Below are positions 24,814-32,260 of a stretch of DNA of 64,000 nt, in pieces. The notes below the pieces were generated by a model, which was not told where the DNA came from, ran no database searches, and was given only the letters and a program-made list of their open reading frames with translations. Location of the stretch: positions 124,001 through 188,000 of the forward strand of contig NZ_JADOBE010000002.1 of NCBI RefSeq assembly GCF_015637705.1. The letters are read 5' to 3'. The translations under genes were made by a program, and so were the position numbers. The DNA is from Pseudomonas sp. N040. Its GTDB lineage: Bacteria; Pseudomonadota; Gammaproteobacteria; Pseudomonadales; Pseudomonadaceae. How positions within the stretch are numbered: position 1 is the first letter of the stretch; every line of letters starts with the position of its first letter.

Positions 24814-26553
24814 TTAGCTTTTTTCGAGCTGAGTGGAACGGTAACTTTCCACGGCATGCCCGATCGATGGGAAGTGGTGGCTGATGATGCTTTGTTCCAG
24901 CCCCAGGGATTTACGCCGCTCCATCAGCTCGGTCATGCGCCCGGCGAGGACCAGCTCCGCGCCCTGTTCGCGCAGGCTGCGGGCCAGCTCATCGACCGTG
25001 CAATACCCGGTAATGTCGAGGTGAGTGACCGGCAGTGTGTCGAGCACGAACCACTTCAGGGAAGGGCCGGCCGCGTTTATCGCCGCTTGCGCCTGTTGCT
25101 TGAAATGGGACGCATTGAAGAACACCAGCGGGGCGTTGAAGCGGAACAGCAACAGCCCGGAATCAGTCTGCGCGGTTGGATGACGCGCGACCGAGTGATA
25201 GCCGCGCAGGCCTTTGACCTTGCCGAGTATCTCGGCACTGGGTCTCGCGCTCAGGTGAACAAAGTGCAATAGCGCCAAGACCACTGCCACCACGATGGCT
25301 TTGATGGCACCCACCCAGATGACGCCGAAGGTGGCAAACAGGCAAAGGGCAAATTCAAAGCGGCTCAGGCGGTAGAACTGACGCAAGGGTCGCAGATCGA
25401 GCAGCGACAACGAGGCCATGATCAGCACGGCACCCAACCCCGCCATCGGGATGTAGCGCAGCGGATCAGACAGAAAGACCAGCACCAGGGCGATGGACGC
25501 TGCTGCAACCAGCCCGGTCATCTGGGTGCGGCCGCCGGATGCATCGGCCATTGCGGTGCGCGAGTCGGCACCGCTGATGGCGAAACCTTGCGAAACGGCC
25601 GCAGCAATATTCGCCGCGCCGAGCGCTGCCATCTCGCGGTCGGCATCGATTTCATAATGATTCTTCGCGGCAAAGCTGCGCGCCGTCAGGATCATGCTGG
25701 TGAAGGTGATCAGCGCCAGACCCGCCGCCGGGCCGGCCACCATTTCGATCTGCTCGAAGGAAAAACTGGGCAAGCGCAGCTGCGGCAAACCGGCCGGAAC
25801 CGTACCGACCACCGCCACGCCGAGCTCATCCAGACCGAACAGCGCCACCAGCAGGCCCGAGCCAACCAGCGCCAGCAAAGGTGCTGGCAGGCGCGGCAAC
25901 CAGCGTTTCGCGACCCCATAGATGGCCAGGGTCACCAGGCCCACCGCCAGTGTCGGCCAGTGGATATGATCGATCTTGCCGGCCACCTCCAGCAACTTGG
26001 GCAGGATGCCGCCGGCATCGATGGAAAAACCGAGCAGTTTGCCGAGCTGGCCGGCCAGGATGTACAGCGAGATACCGTTGAGGAAACCCACCAGGATGGG
26101 CCGGGACAGGAAGTCCGCCAGCGCGCCAAGGCGCAGAAAGCTGGCGGCGATACACATCAGCCCGGCGAGCGTGGTCATCAGCATGGTCAGCGCCAGGTAA
26201 GTCTGCGCGTCACCGGCCGCCAGCGGCGTAACCGCTGCGGCAACCAGCGCGCAAGTGGCCGCATCCGGGCCCACCATGAGTTGCCGCGAAGTGCCGAACA
26301 GCGCGTAGATGAACAGCGGCAGGATGCTCACATACAAACCGACCACCGGGCTGAACCCGGCCAGCAGCGCATAGGCGACACCCACCGGCAGCGCCACCGC
26401 CGCCACCGACAGACCGGCAATCAGGTCATGCGGTAAATCGGCACGCCGGTAACCCAGCAACGCCGGCAAACCCGGAGCAAAGCGCGCCAGCCAACCGGTC
26501 AGCGACTGCGCAAATGAGGCGTTGTGGTTATCCACTGGCGGTTTCTCAATCAA
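24814..26553 (-). CDS. SulP-family anion transporter with STAS domain
   Basis: This 579-residue protein has a long multi-helix SulP domain (about residues 20-430), including the family segment GLSVAAVALPVGVAYALLAG near 48-67 and VGPDAATCAL near 97. A C-terminal STAS domain (about 455-565) contains the phosphorylatable-loop position in LDITGYCTVDEL. Family members carry sulfate, bicarbonate, dicarboxylates or other anions; the substrate cannot be assigned. The gene ends 2 bases from a small inverted-repeat element whose arm may act in termination. Confidence 0.9.
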   Translation of the reverse strand: MIEKPPVDNHNASFAQSLTGWLARFAPGLPALLGYRRADLPHDLIAGLSVAAVALPVGVAYALLAGFSPVVGLYVSILPLFIYALFGTSRQLMVGPDAATCALVAAAVTPLAAGDAQTYLALTMLMTTLAGLMCIAASFLRLGALADFLSRPILVGFLNGISLYILAGQLGKLLGFSIDAGGILPKLLEVAGKIDHIHWPTLAVGLVTLAIYGVAKRWLPRLPAPLLALVGSGLLVALFGLDELGVAVVGTVPAGLPQLRLPSFSFEQIEMVAGPAAGLALITFTSMILTARSFAAKNHYEIDADREMAALGAANIAAAVSQGFAISGADSRTAMADASGGRTQMTGLVAAASIALVLVFLSDPLRYIPMAGLGAVLIMASLSLLDLRPLRQFYRLSRFEFALCLFATFGVIWVGAIKAIVVAVVLALLHFVHLSARPSAEILGKVKGLRGYHSVARHPTAQTDSGLLLFRFNAPLVFFNASHFKQQAQAAINAAGPSLKWFVLDTLPVTHLDITGYCTVDELARSLREQGAELVLAGRMTELMERRKSLGLEQSIISHHFPSIGHAVESYRSTQLEKS

Positions 26554-26662
26554 AGGGGGCGGCGCGAACTATTGTACGTATCCCGGGGAAACACATGACT
26601 CGATTTGCAAGCGATCCAGTCACAAGTAGCCCCCTGCTGAATGCAACACACAAGTGCGAGGT

Positions 26663-27787
26663 TCAGCCATGCGCAAACCGCTGCAACTGCATTTCCTGCA
26701 ATCGGCTGAGGGTGCGGCGGAAGGCGAAAGCCAGGTAGCCCTCGGTGTACAGCTCGGTCAGCGGCACGGCGGCTTCCAGATAGAGCGGTACGCGGCGGTC
26801 GTAGCATTCGTCGACCAGGGCGATGAAGCGCCGCACGCTGTCGTCGTGCTGCGACAGGGACGGCAGGTGGCGGTCGCCCGCTTCTATCTGCTCGACGCCA
26901 TCCTCGGTGCCGCGGGCGATGCGGCCGGGGCGCTGGCTGGCGCTCAGGTTGGGCACGTCGCTGAGGAAGATGGCGCTATAGCGGTCGCACAGGTCGATGA
27001 AGTCCAGCGCCGACAGCGGCCCGCTGCACAGGTCGGCGAAGCGGCACCAGAGCAGTTGTTCGCTGCGCTGCACCACCTGGACTTGCCGATGGCCCAGTTC
27101 GATCGGTGTGGTGCTGGTGGTCTGGTCGCTGCTCAGGCGCTGAAACGTGGCGGCCAGCTGGCTGTCAGCGCCGTCCAGTTGCACCCAGTAACGCGGCTGG
27201 GCGACGCCCGGATGCTGGCGATGGTCCTGGCCGCCGTCGACACCCAGCACCTGCATATGCTGCTGAATGGCGGCGATGGCCGGAGCGAAGCGCTCGCGGT
27301 TGAAGCCGTCGGCATACAGCTCTTGCGGCGGCTGGTTGGAGGTGCACACCAGCACCACGCCTTCCTCGAACATCACCTGAAACAGGCGGCCGAGGATGAT
27401 GGCGTCGCCGATGTCGTTGACGAACAATTCGTCGAAACACAGCACGCGCACCTCGGCGGCCAGTTCACGGGCCAGGGCGCGCAGCGGGTCGGGCGTGCCG
27501 GTCAGCTCGAACAGGCGGATATGCACCCAGCGCATGAAGTGATGGAAATGCTGGCGCCGCGCCGGCACCTTGAGGCTCTGGTAGAAGCGGTCCATCAGCC
27601 AGGTCTTGCCGCGCCCGACCGGCCCCCACAGGTAGACGCCGCGCGGCGGTTCGCCATCGCCCTGCCGGTGCAGCGCCTCGTAGCATTGCTGCAGGCACTG
27701 CGCGGCGCGCAGCTGAAAGTCATCCGGGCAAAAACCCTGCTCGGCAATCGCGTGGTGGTAGGCAGCGAGGGGTGAGGCAGCATTCAT
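26663..27787 (-). CDS. zapE: AFG1-like cell-division ATPase ZapE
   Basis: The start at 27787 (MNAASPLAAY) gives 374 residues, the usual ZapE size; a longer upstream frame lacks family similarity. Walker A is GPVGRGKTWLMD near 71-82, and Walker B is VLCFDELFVNDIGDA near 145-159, both diagnostic of AFG1/ZapE. ZapE interacts with FtsZ and helps division under stress. It stands alone on the minus strand, with 109 bases separating it from the SulP gene. An elsewhere-conserved Pseudomonas neighbour (rplM/rpsI) is not seen here. Confidence 0.92.
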   Translation of the reverse strand: MNAASPLAAYHHAIAEQGFCPDDFQLRAAQCLQQCYEALHRQGDGEPPRGVYLWGPVGRGKTWLMDRFYQSLKVPARRQHFHHFMRWVHIRLFELTGTPDPLRALARELAAEVRVLCFDELFVNDIGDAIILGRLFQVMFEEGVVLVCTSNQPPQELYADGFNRERFAPAIAAIQQHMQVLGVDGGQDHRQHPGVAQPRYWVQLDGADSQLAATFQRLSSDQTTSTTPIELGHRQVQVVQRSEQLLWCRFADLCSGPLSALDFIDLCDRYSAIFLSDVPNLSASQRPGRIARGTEDGVEQIEAGDRHLPSLSQHDDSVRRFIALVDECYDRRVPLYLEAAVPLTELYTEGYLAFAFRRTLSRLQEMQLQRFAHG

Positions 27788-28101
27788 GCAGTGAGCGGGC
27801 CTTTGGGCTGGGCGCGTAGTGTAGGCGCTGCCTGCCTTGCGAACCAAACTCGGGCGCCGGCTGAGGTGCTGGGTAGCGGTAGCCAAGACGGTTGATTGCG
27901 GCCGGGAATCGATGGGTATCGCAGGCTCAACCCATCCTACGAAGGCTGCGCGCTCCCCCTCTCTCCCCTATTGATCCGGCCCGAATCAACTGTGAAGCAC
28001 TACACCGCATGCAGGAGTCAGCTTGCTGGCAATCAGGCGGGCGAAAAGCATCGCCAGCAAGCTGGCTCCTACACAAAATCAATCTATCTGCCGGTTTGGC
28101 C
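27788..28101. other. Intergenic stretch with one REP-like palindrome
   Basis: This gap between zapE and the hemolysin-III family gene contains no credible coding frame. Its main content is the palindromic repeat described at 28013-28070. The segment next to zapE (27788-27900) should include the zapE promoter, but no clear -35/-10 pair was recognised. Confidence 0.6.
28013..28070. repeat. REP-like palindrome with 18-bp arms
   Basis: The left arm (28013-28030, AGGAGTCAGCTTGCTGGC) and right arm (28053-28070) are reverse complements with a single mismatch around a 22-base centre. The AGGAG...CTCCT outer ends match those of the other palindromes in the window, while the AGCTTGCTGGC inner word is family-specific. 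A half-like copy with GCGAGCAAGCTCGCTCCTAC lies at about 50196-50215. Confidence 0.8.
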
Positions 28102-28743
28102 TTACAGTACGTAGCGGCCGATGGCGACGAAGTGCAGCAGGCTGCCGGCCATGACAAACAGGTGCCAGATGCCGTGCCAGTGGCGGAAGCGGCTGTCGTA
28201 GACAAAGAACACGATGCCCACGGTGTACAGCACACCGCCGCCGGCCAGCCAGGCAAAACCCACCGGGCCGAGGGCGGCGAGCAGCGGCTTGACCGCTACC
28301 AGCACCACCCAGCCCATCAGCGCGTAGATCACCAGCGAGAGCACCCGCGCCTCGGAGCGTGGCTTGATTTCCTGCAGCATGCCGAGCAGCGCCAGGCCCC
28401 AGACCGTGCCGAACAGCGACCAGCCCCACGGTCCGCGCAGGGTGACCAGGCAGAACGGCGTGTAACTGCCGGCAATCAGCAGGTAGATCGACAGGTGATC
28501 GAGCTTGCGCATCACCCGCTTCGCCCTGCCCTTGACGCTGTGATAGAGGGTCGAGGCGCTGTACAGCAGCACCAGCGTCACACCGTAGATGGCCGCGCTG
28601 ACGATCTTCCAGAGATCGCCGCTGTGGCCGGCCAATAGCAGCAGCCACAACGCGCCGAGTACGGCCAGCAGCGCACCGACCAGATGGGTCCAGGCGTTGA
28701 AGCGTTCACCGTGGTACATGCCGTTCATTCCTTGTTCGGACAA
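28102..28743 (-). CDS. Hemolysin III / TrhA (YqfA) family membrane protein
   Basis: This 213-residue protein has seven predicted membrane helices. It shows the PAQR/hemolysin III metal-site pattern: an early histidine in NAWTHLVG near 20, a Ser/Asp pair in YSASTLYHS and LDHLSIY (residues about 61-85), and C-terminal histidines in HWHGIWHLFVMAGSLLHF near 186-203. Members affect membrane energetics or lipid homeostasis. The haemolysin name is historical and does not by itself indicate a toxin. An ATG five codons in is an alternative start. Confidence 0.9.
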   Translation of the reverse strand: MSEQGMNGMYHGERFNAWTHLVGALLAVLGALWLLLLAGHSGDLWKIVSAAIYGVTLVLLYSASTLYHSVKGRAKRVMRKLDHLSIYLLIAGSYTPFCLVTLRGPWGWSLFGTVWGLALLGMLQEIKPRSEARVLSLVIYALMGWVVLVAVKPLLAALGPVGFAWLAGGGVLYTVGIVFFVYDSRFRHWHGIWHLFVMAGSLLHFVAIGRYVL

Positions 28744-28822
28744 TCGCTCGGCGCATCATAGCGCTTCGATCGCAGGGCTGACCCGCGCGGGCAGCCTGTT
28801 GATGCGGCACTTAACTTAATTG

Positions 28823-28908
28823 GCAGGAGCGGCGCCCTCGCCGCGATGGGGCCGGCGTCGGGCCGCCAGGCAAAGGCACAAGCTCGCGCCGGGAGGCGGT
28901 GCTCCTGC
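28823..28908. repeat. Diverged REP-like palindrome pair
   Basis: Outer arms GCAGGAGC (28823-28830) and GCTCCTGC (28901-28908) are exact. The right part (CACAAGCTCGCGCC...GGCGGTGCTCCTGC) is a diverged copy of the repeats at 23341 and 32169. It fills most of the gap between the hemolysin-III and DUF3703 genes. Confidence 0.7.
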
Positions 28909-28935
28909 AGGCGCCATGACTATTCAACGGCCGGA

Positions 28936-29283
28936 TCAATGCTCGTCGCGCGCCAGCAGTGCCTGCAGTTCTGCGCTCAGCGGCATCGGCGCAAAGGCAC
29001 TCACCCGAGCCCGCCCGGTATTGCCCAGCGGCACCCAGATCAGGGAGAACAGCACGGCGGCGAGGATGCGCGGCAGCTGCCCCGCCACCTCGCGGTAATC
29101 GCCGGTCTGCCAACCGCAGCGGAGCATCAGCCAGTGCGCCCGGGCATGCCGCAACGGCAGGCGCTGGCTGAGGATGTGCGCGCGTTCCAGCCAGGGCCAG
29201 GCCGCGTCGGCCTGGCCGGCGCGCATGGCCTGCCGGGCCTGGGCGAAGGCCTGTTCGATGGCTGCCTGCAAGGCGTTGTGCAT
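28936..29283 (-). CDS. DUF3703 family protein, metal-resistance neighbour
   Basis: The start at 29283 follows an AGGAGAG site and gives 115 residues. The pattern matches DUF3703: an N-terminal helix with QARQAMRAGQ, then AWPWLERAHILSQ, HARAHWLMLRCG, and a hydrophobic segment VLFSLIWVPLGNTGRARVSAF near 70-92. It is a small protein often encoded beside czc, cad or copper genes. Its role is unknown. It lies downstream of cadA on the same strand with a 117-base gap holding a short TGGGCTGAAGCCCACC palindrome. Confidence 0.78.
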   Translation of the reverse strand: MHNALQAAIEQAFAQARQAMRAGQADAAWPWLERAHILSQRLPLRHARAHWLMLRCGWQTGDYREVAGQLPRILAAVLFSLIWVPLGNTGRARVSAFAPMPLSAELQALLARDEH

Positions 29284-29400
29284 GTGACTCTCCTGTCGAT
29301 TCGGGCGCTGGGTGGGCACCTTTTGCGCTGCCTGGTTTAGTGGGCTGAAGCCCACCCTACGCCCAGCCTACGCCACCCAAAATCGGGCTGCCTGCAGCAC

Positions 29401-31602
29401 CTATTTGCGCAGCAGGCGCAGGCCGTTGAATACCACCAGCAGGCTGACACCCATGTCGGCGAACACCGCCATCCACATGCTGGCCTCGCCCACCACGGTG
29501 AAGCCGAGGAACAGCGCCTTGATGCCCAGCGCCAGCACGATGTTCTGCCGCAGGATGCGCACGGTCCGCCGCGACAGGCGGATGAAGGCCGGGATCTTGC
29601 GCAGGTCGTCATCCATCAGCGCCACGTCGGCGGTTTCGATGGCGGTGTCGGTGCCGGCCGCGGCCATGGCAAAGCCGATTTCCGCCTGCGCCAGCGCCGG
29701 GGCATCGTTGCTGCCATCACCGACCATGCCGACCACGTGGCCATGCGCCTGCAGGGCCGTGATGGCCTGCAGCTTGTCCTCGGGCAACAGGTTGCCGCGT
29801 GCTTCGTCGATGCCGACCTGGCCGGCGATGGCGTTGGCGGTGTGCGGGTTGTCGCCGCTGAGCATCAGGGTCTTCACGCCGAGCGCGTGCAGCTGGCTGA
29901 TCGCCTCGCGACTGCTGGCCTTGACGGTGTCGGCCACCGCAAACAGGGCCAGCGCGCGCTGCGCATCACACAGCAGCACCACCGACTTGCCCTGCTGTTC
30001 CAGTTGTTCCAGGGTGCTTTGCAGCGCCGGCGGACAGAGTCCCAGCTCTTCCACCAGGCGCTGGTTGCCGAGCTGGTAATCGGTGCCCTCGATGCGGCCC
30101 CGCACGCCGCGCCCCGGCAGCGCACTGAAGTGCTCGACCGCCAGCGGGCTGCCCGCTTCGGCTTGGCTGATGGCCTGGGATACCGGGTGATCGGAGCGCC
30201 CGGCGAGGCTGGCGGCGACCCGCCGGAAGTACTCGGCATGCTCCGCCTGCAGCGGCAGGTAGTCGGTCTGCACCGGCTTGCCGTGGGTCAGGGTGCCGGT
30301 CTTGTCGAGGGCGAGAAAGTCGAGCTTGTGGCCCGCTTCCAGATAGACCCCGCCCTTGACCAGGATGCCCTTGCGCGCCGCGGCGGCCAGGCCGCTGACG
30401 ATGGTGACCGGGGTGGAAATGACCAGCGCACAGGGGCAGGCCACCACCAGCAGCACCAGCGCACGGTAGATCCAGTCATACCAGGGCGCGGCCAGCAGCA
30501 GTGGCGGCAGCACTGCGACGGCCAGGGCCAGGGCGAATACCGCCGGGGTGTAGATGCGGGCGAAGCGGTCGACGAAGCGCTGGGTAGGCGCACGTGAAGC
30601 CTGCGCCGCCTCCACCGCATGAATGATCCGCGCCAGGGTGCTGTTGTCCGCCGCGGCCAGCACACGGAACTCCAGCGCGCCGGCCTGGTTGATGGTGCCG
30701 GCATACAGCGGGTCGCCCGGGCCCTTCTCCAGCGGCAGGCTTTCACCGGTGATCGGCGCCTGATCGACCGTGGAATGGCCAGTGGTCACCTCGCCATCCA
30801 GTCCGATCCGCTCGCCGGGACGCACGCGCACCAGCGCGCCGATGCCGATGTCCTGCAACGCGGTCTCCAGCCAGCTGCCATCGGCCTGCTGCACGGTGGC
30901 CTGCGGCGGCGACAACGCCATGAGGCCGCTGATGGCATGCCGCGCGCGCTCCAGCGAACCGGCCTCGATCAGTTCGGCGACGGCAAACAGCACCATCACC
31001 ATGGCCGCCTCGGGCCACTGGCCGATCAGCACGGCACCGGTCACGGCGATGCTCATCAGCGCGTTGATGTTCAGGTTGCGGTGCTTCAGCGCGATCCAGC
31101 CCTTGCGGTAGGTGCCCAGGCCGCTGCCGAGGATGGCCAGCAGCGCCAGCGCGGCCACCAGCCATTCCGGCGCCAGTTGGGCAAAGTGCAGCAGCTCGGC
31201 GCCGAGCGCGGCAACCCCGGCCAGGGCCAGCGGCCACCAGGGCTTCTTGCTCGCTGGCAGGGCTGTCGCCGCCCCGCCCTCGGCCTGCGGTACGCCGGAA
31301 AAGCCCAGTTCGCCGAGTGCCGCCAGCACCGCCGGCAGCACACCCGCCGCGTGCTGCACGGTCAGCACGCGCTGCAGCAGGTTGAACTGCAGGGTGGCGA
31401 TGCCGGGCATCCCAGCGAGCTTGTTGCGGATCAGCTGCTCTTCGGTCGGGCAGTCCATCTGCTCGATGCGCAGGCGGCTGAGCTGCAGGCCAGGCAAAGG
31501 CACAACCTCGGCAGGGCTGCCGGTAACGGTGGCTGCCGGGCTGCAGCGGGATCCCTTGGCGGGCAGTGTGTCTGGCGCTTGAGCGCCACAGCGAGTACTC
31601 AT
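29401..31602 (-). CDS. cadA: Heavy-metal P-type ATPase (Cd/Zn/Pb efflux)
   Basis: The start at 31602 has an AGGAGA site six bases before it and gives 733 residues. It is a P1B-type ATPase. The N-terminal metal-binding domain carries MDCPTEE near 57-63 in place of a CXXC motif. Eight membrane helices follow, with the transport-site CPC motif in VACPCALVIS near 397-406. DKTGT marks the phosphorylation site near 440, and GDGSNDAPAL lies near 627-636. It exports Cd, Zn or Pb from the cytoplasm. A MerR-type operator and the divergent cadR gene lie immediately upstream, showing metal-responsive control. Confidence 0.94.
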   Translation of the reverse strand: MSTRCGAQAPDTLPAKGSRCSPAATVTGSPAEVVPLPGLQLSRLRIEQMDCPTEEQLIRNKLAGMPGIATLQFNLLQRVLTVQHAAGVLPAVLAALGELGFSGVPQAEGGAATALPASKKPWWPLALAGVAALGAELLHFAQLAPEWLVAALALLAILGSGLGTYRKGWIALKHRNLNINALMSIAVTGAVLIGQWPEAAMVMVLFAVAELIEAGSLERARHAISGLMALSPPQATVQQADGSWLETALQDIGIGALVRVRPGERIGLDGEVTTGHSTVDQAPITGESLPLEKGPGDPLYAGTINQAGALEFRVLAAADNSTLARIIHAVEAAQASRAPTQRFVDRFARIYTPAVFALALAVAVLPPLLLAAPWYDWIYRALVLLVVACPCALVISTPVTIVSGLAAAARKGILVKGGVYLEAGHKLDFLALDKTGTLTHGKPVQTDYLPLQAEHAEYFRRVAASLAGRSDHPVSQAISQAEAGSPLAVEHFSALPGRGVRGRIEGTDYQLGNQRLVEELGLCPPALQSTLEQLEQQGKSVVLLCDAQRALALFAVADTVKASSREAISQLHALGVKTLMLSGDNPHTANAIAGQVGIDEARGNLLPEDKLQAITALQAHGHVVGMVGDGSNDAPALAQAEIGFAMAAAGTDTAIETADVALMDDDLRKIPAFIRLSRRTVRILRQNIVLALGIKALFLGFTVVGEASMWMAVFADMGVSLLVVFNGLRLLRK

Positions 31603-31638
31603 GAATGTCTCCTCAGTGCTTCCTGTTGCCAAGTGAAC

Positions 31639-31659
31639 ACCCTGAAGCCACTATAGGGT
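31639..31659. promoter_or_regulatory. MerR/CadR-type operator between cadA and cadR
   Basis: Arms ACCCT and AGGGT lie 11 bases apart (21 bp in total), with a CCACTATAG centre as in CadR/PbrR operators. On the minus strand TTGACC begins at the left arm and is separated by about 19 bases from a poor -10. That long spacer is typical of promoters untwisted by MerR-family activators. Both genes are placed for control from this one site. Confidence 0.85.
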
Positions 31660-31684
31660 CAAGCCCTTGGTGCAGACAATTTTG

Positions 31685-32137
31685 ATGAAAATCGGTGAAC
31701 TGGCCAGACTGGCCCATTGCCCGGTGGAAACCGTGCGCTACTACGAGCGTGAAGGCCTGCTGGCGGCCCCGGCGCGCAACGCGAGCAACTACCGCCTGTA
31801 TGGCAGCAGTCACCTGGAGCGGCTGAGCTTCATTCGCAACTGCCGCAGCCTGGACATGACCCTGGGGGAAATCCGCCGCCTGCTGACCCTGCAGGACAAC
31901 CCGGGCGCCGACTGCGGCGGGGTCGACGAACTGGTGGACGAGCACATCGGCCATGTGCAGGCGCGCATTGCCAGCCTGCAGGCGCTGCAACAGCAACTGC
32001 TCGAGTTGCGCCAGCGCTGTTCCAGCGGGCGTGGCGTGGCGCAATGCGGAATCCTGCAGCAACTCGGCAGCGTGGCCGGCAACGCCGCAGGCGATGCCGA
32101 ACCCAGCCATGTCGGCAAGAGCCACCGCCACTCCTGA
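31685..32137 (+). CDS. cadR: MerR-family cadmium/lead-responsive regulator
   Basis: The ATG at 31685 (MKIGELARLA) gives 150 residues; the longer TTG/ATG frame upstream would overlap the operator. The MerR winged helix (PVETVRYYEREGLL, residues 11-24), coiled-coil dimer helix, and metal-site cysteines near residue 79 (GADCGGVDE) and near 112-119 (RCSSG, QCGIL) fit CadR/PbrR-like sensors. The C-terminus has a short His/Ser tail (SHVGKSHRHS), as in Pseudomonas CadR. It controls the divergent cadA. Confidence 0.92.
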   Translation: MKIGELARLAHCPVETVRYYEREGLLAAPARNASNYRLYGSSHLERLSFIRNCRSLDMTLGEIRRLLTLQDNPGADCGGVDELVDEHIGHVQARIASLQALQQQLLELRQRCSSGRGVAQCGILQQLGSVAGNAAGDAEPSHVGKSHRHS

Positions 32138-32168
32138 GCGGAAGGCCAACTGCGCACAGCAGGCCAAA

Positions 32169-32201
32169 GCAAAAGCTCGCGCCGGGGGCGGCGCTCCTAC
32201 A
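32169..32201. repeat. REP-like half repeat, exact copy of 23341-23373
   Basis: These 33 bases are identical to the right part of the palindrome at 23322-23374, including the AAAGCTCGCGCC core and the GCTCCTAC end. The left arm is missing here, so it is a half element. It lies just after cadR and may overlap its transcription end. Confidence 0.85.
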
Positions 32202-32260
32202 GGGGCCGTGCGCCTGCACCCGCCTGCGCCAGCCGCTAACCCGGTGGGCGCTGCCGCAGG

